A stretch of DNA of 51,254 nucleotides from an uncultured Acetatifactor sp. (lineage in GTDB: Bacteria; Bacillota; Clostridia; Lachnospirales; Lachnospiraceae): positions 1-51,254 of the forward strand of contig CAJUAB010000031.1 in assembly GCA_910583845.1 (NCBI GenBank), read 5' to 3'. The position numbers were made by a program, and so were the translations under genes. The notes beneath the pieces were generated by a model. That model did no database searches, was not told the DNA's origin, and saw only the letters and a program-made list of their open reading frames with translations. Shown piece by piece: positions 51,154 to 51,254 of this stretch (position 1 is the stretch's first letter; every line of letters begins with the position of its first letter).

Positions 51154-51183
51154 GGACTTCGGAATAATCCGAAGTCCATTTTG
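51154..51183 (+). terminator. Rho-independent terminator
   Basis: GGACTTCGG (51154-51162) pairs perfectly with CCGAAGTCC (51169-51177), followed by ATTTTG. It lies about 95 bases after the small secreted protein gene. Confidence 0.7.
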
Positions 51184-51211
51184 AAATTGTACGGCAGGGG
51201 GAGCGCGAACT

Positions 51212-51254
51212 ATGAGGTATAAGACAAAGCAAAGCGGATATTGCCTGTTTTTGT
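51212..51254 (+). CDS. 5' end of a gene cut by the window edge
   Basis: ATG 51212 has AGGGGGAG upstream and the frame stays open to the edge, beginning MRYKTKQSGYCLFL. A basic start followed by hydrophobic residues suggests a membrane or secreted protein. It is too short to identify. Confidence 0.4.
   Translation, partial: MRYKTKQSGYCLFL

Overview
The window looks like chromosome of a spore-forming, Gram-positive Clostridia member, most likely a Lachnospiraceae gut anaerobe (inference from gene content, not from a marker-gene comparison). The supporting features are moderate GC content, strong GGAGG ribosome binding sites, SpoIIID with a sigma-E-type promoter, purine synthesis finished by a stand-alone AICAR transformylase plus an archaeal-type PurO, GatCAB linked to aspS, T-box and ZTP riboswitch control, lipoprotein ABC binding proteins and several small families typical of Lachnospiraceae.

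Layout. 1-320: end of an unidentified gene and a terminator, abutting the 3' end of guaA. 320-5820: guaA, spoIIID, then a second, shortened GuaA paralogue without a working glutaminase half, followed by a Nudix hydrolase and an orphan CbiT-like protein. 5960-11300: tRNA-Lys, a small HTH regulator, a tandem repeat, a GH13 glucosidase, an ABC exporter and a YczE-type membrane protein. 11530-20930: HAD phosphatase, M19 dipeptidase, an SGNH/MBOAT acyl-transfer pair, a CxxC/CxxH protein, TetR and MocR regulators and DUF2225. 20950-28730: a second tandem repeat, glnS, a lipoprotein binding protein co-oriented with a hybrid histidine kinase, and a long DHH phosphoesterase.

28900-36980: the purH(AICARFT)-purO operon behind a ZTP riboswitch, an orphan flagellin-like gene, an Rpn-family nuclease, guaB, and two membrane-associated proteins, one preceded by a GC-rich structured leader. 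36980-42670: an aspS-gatC-gatA-gatB operon under a long T-box leader. 42780-48950: a GH31 glycosidase, an ADP-ribosylglycohydrolase and a large lipoprotein ending in a solute-binding domain. 48950-51254: an AT-richer accessory stretch with two small secreted Cys/His-rich proteins around an XRE/effector-binding regulator.

Two themes link the genes. The first is guanine and purine nucleotide supply (guaA, guaA paralogue, guaB, purH, purO, ZTP switch). The second is tRNA-dependent amide amino acid supply (glnS, aspS, gatCAB, T-box). The least explained items are the glutaminase-less GuaA paralogue beside a Nudix enzyme, the structured leader at about 35945-36042, the paired small secreted proteins at the right end, and a set of intergenic palindromes and tandem repeats that share the core GTTCCGCATTC.
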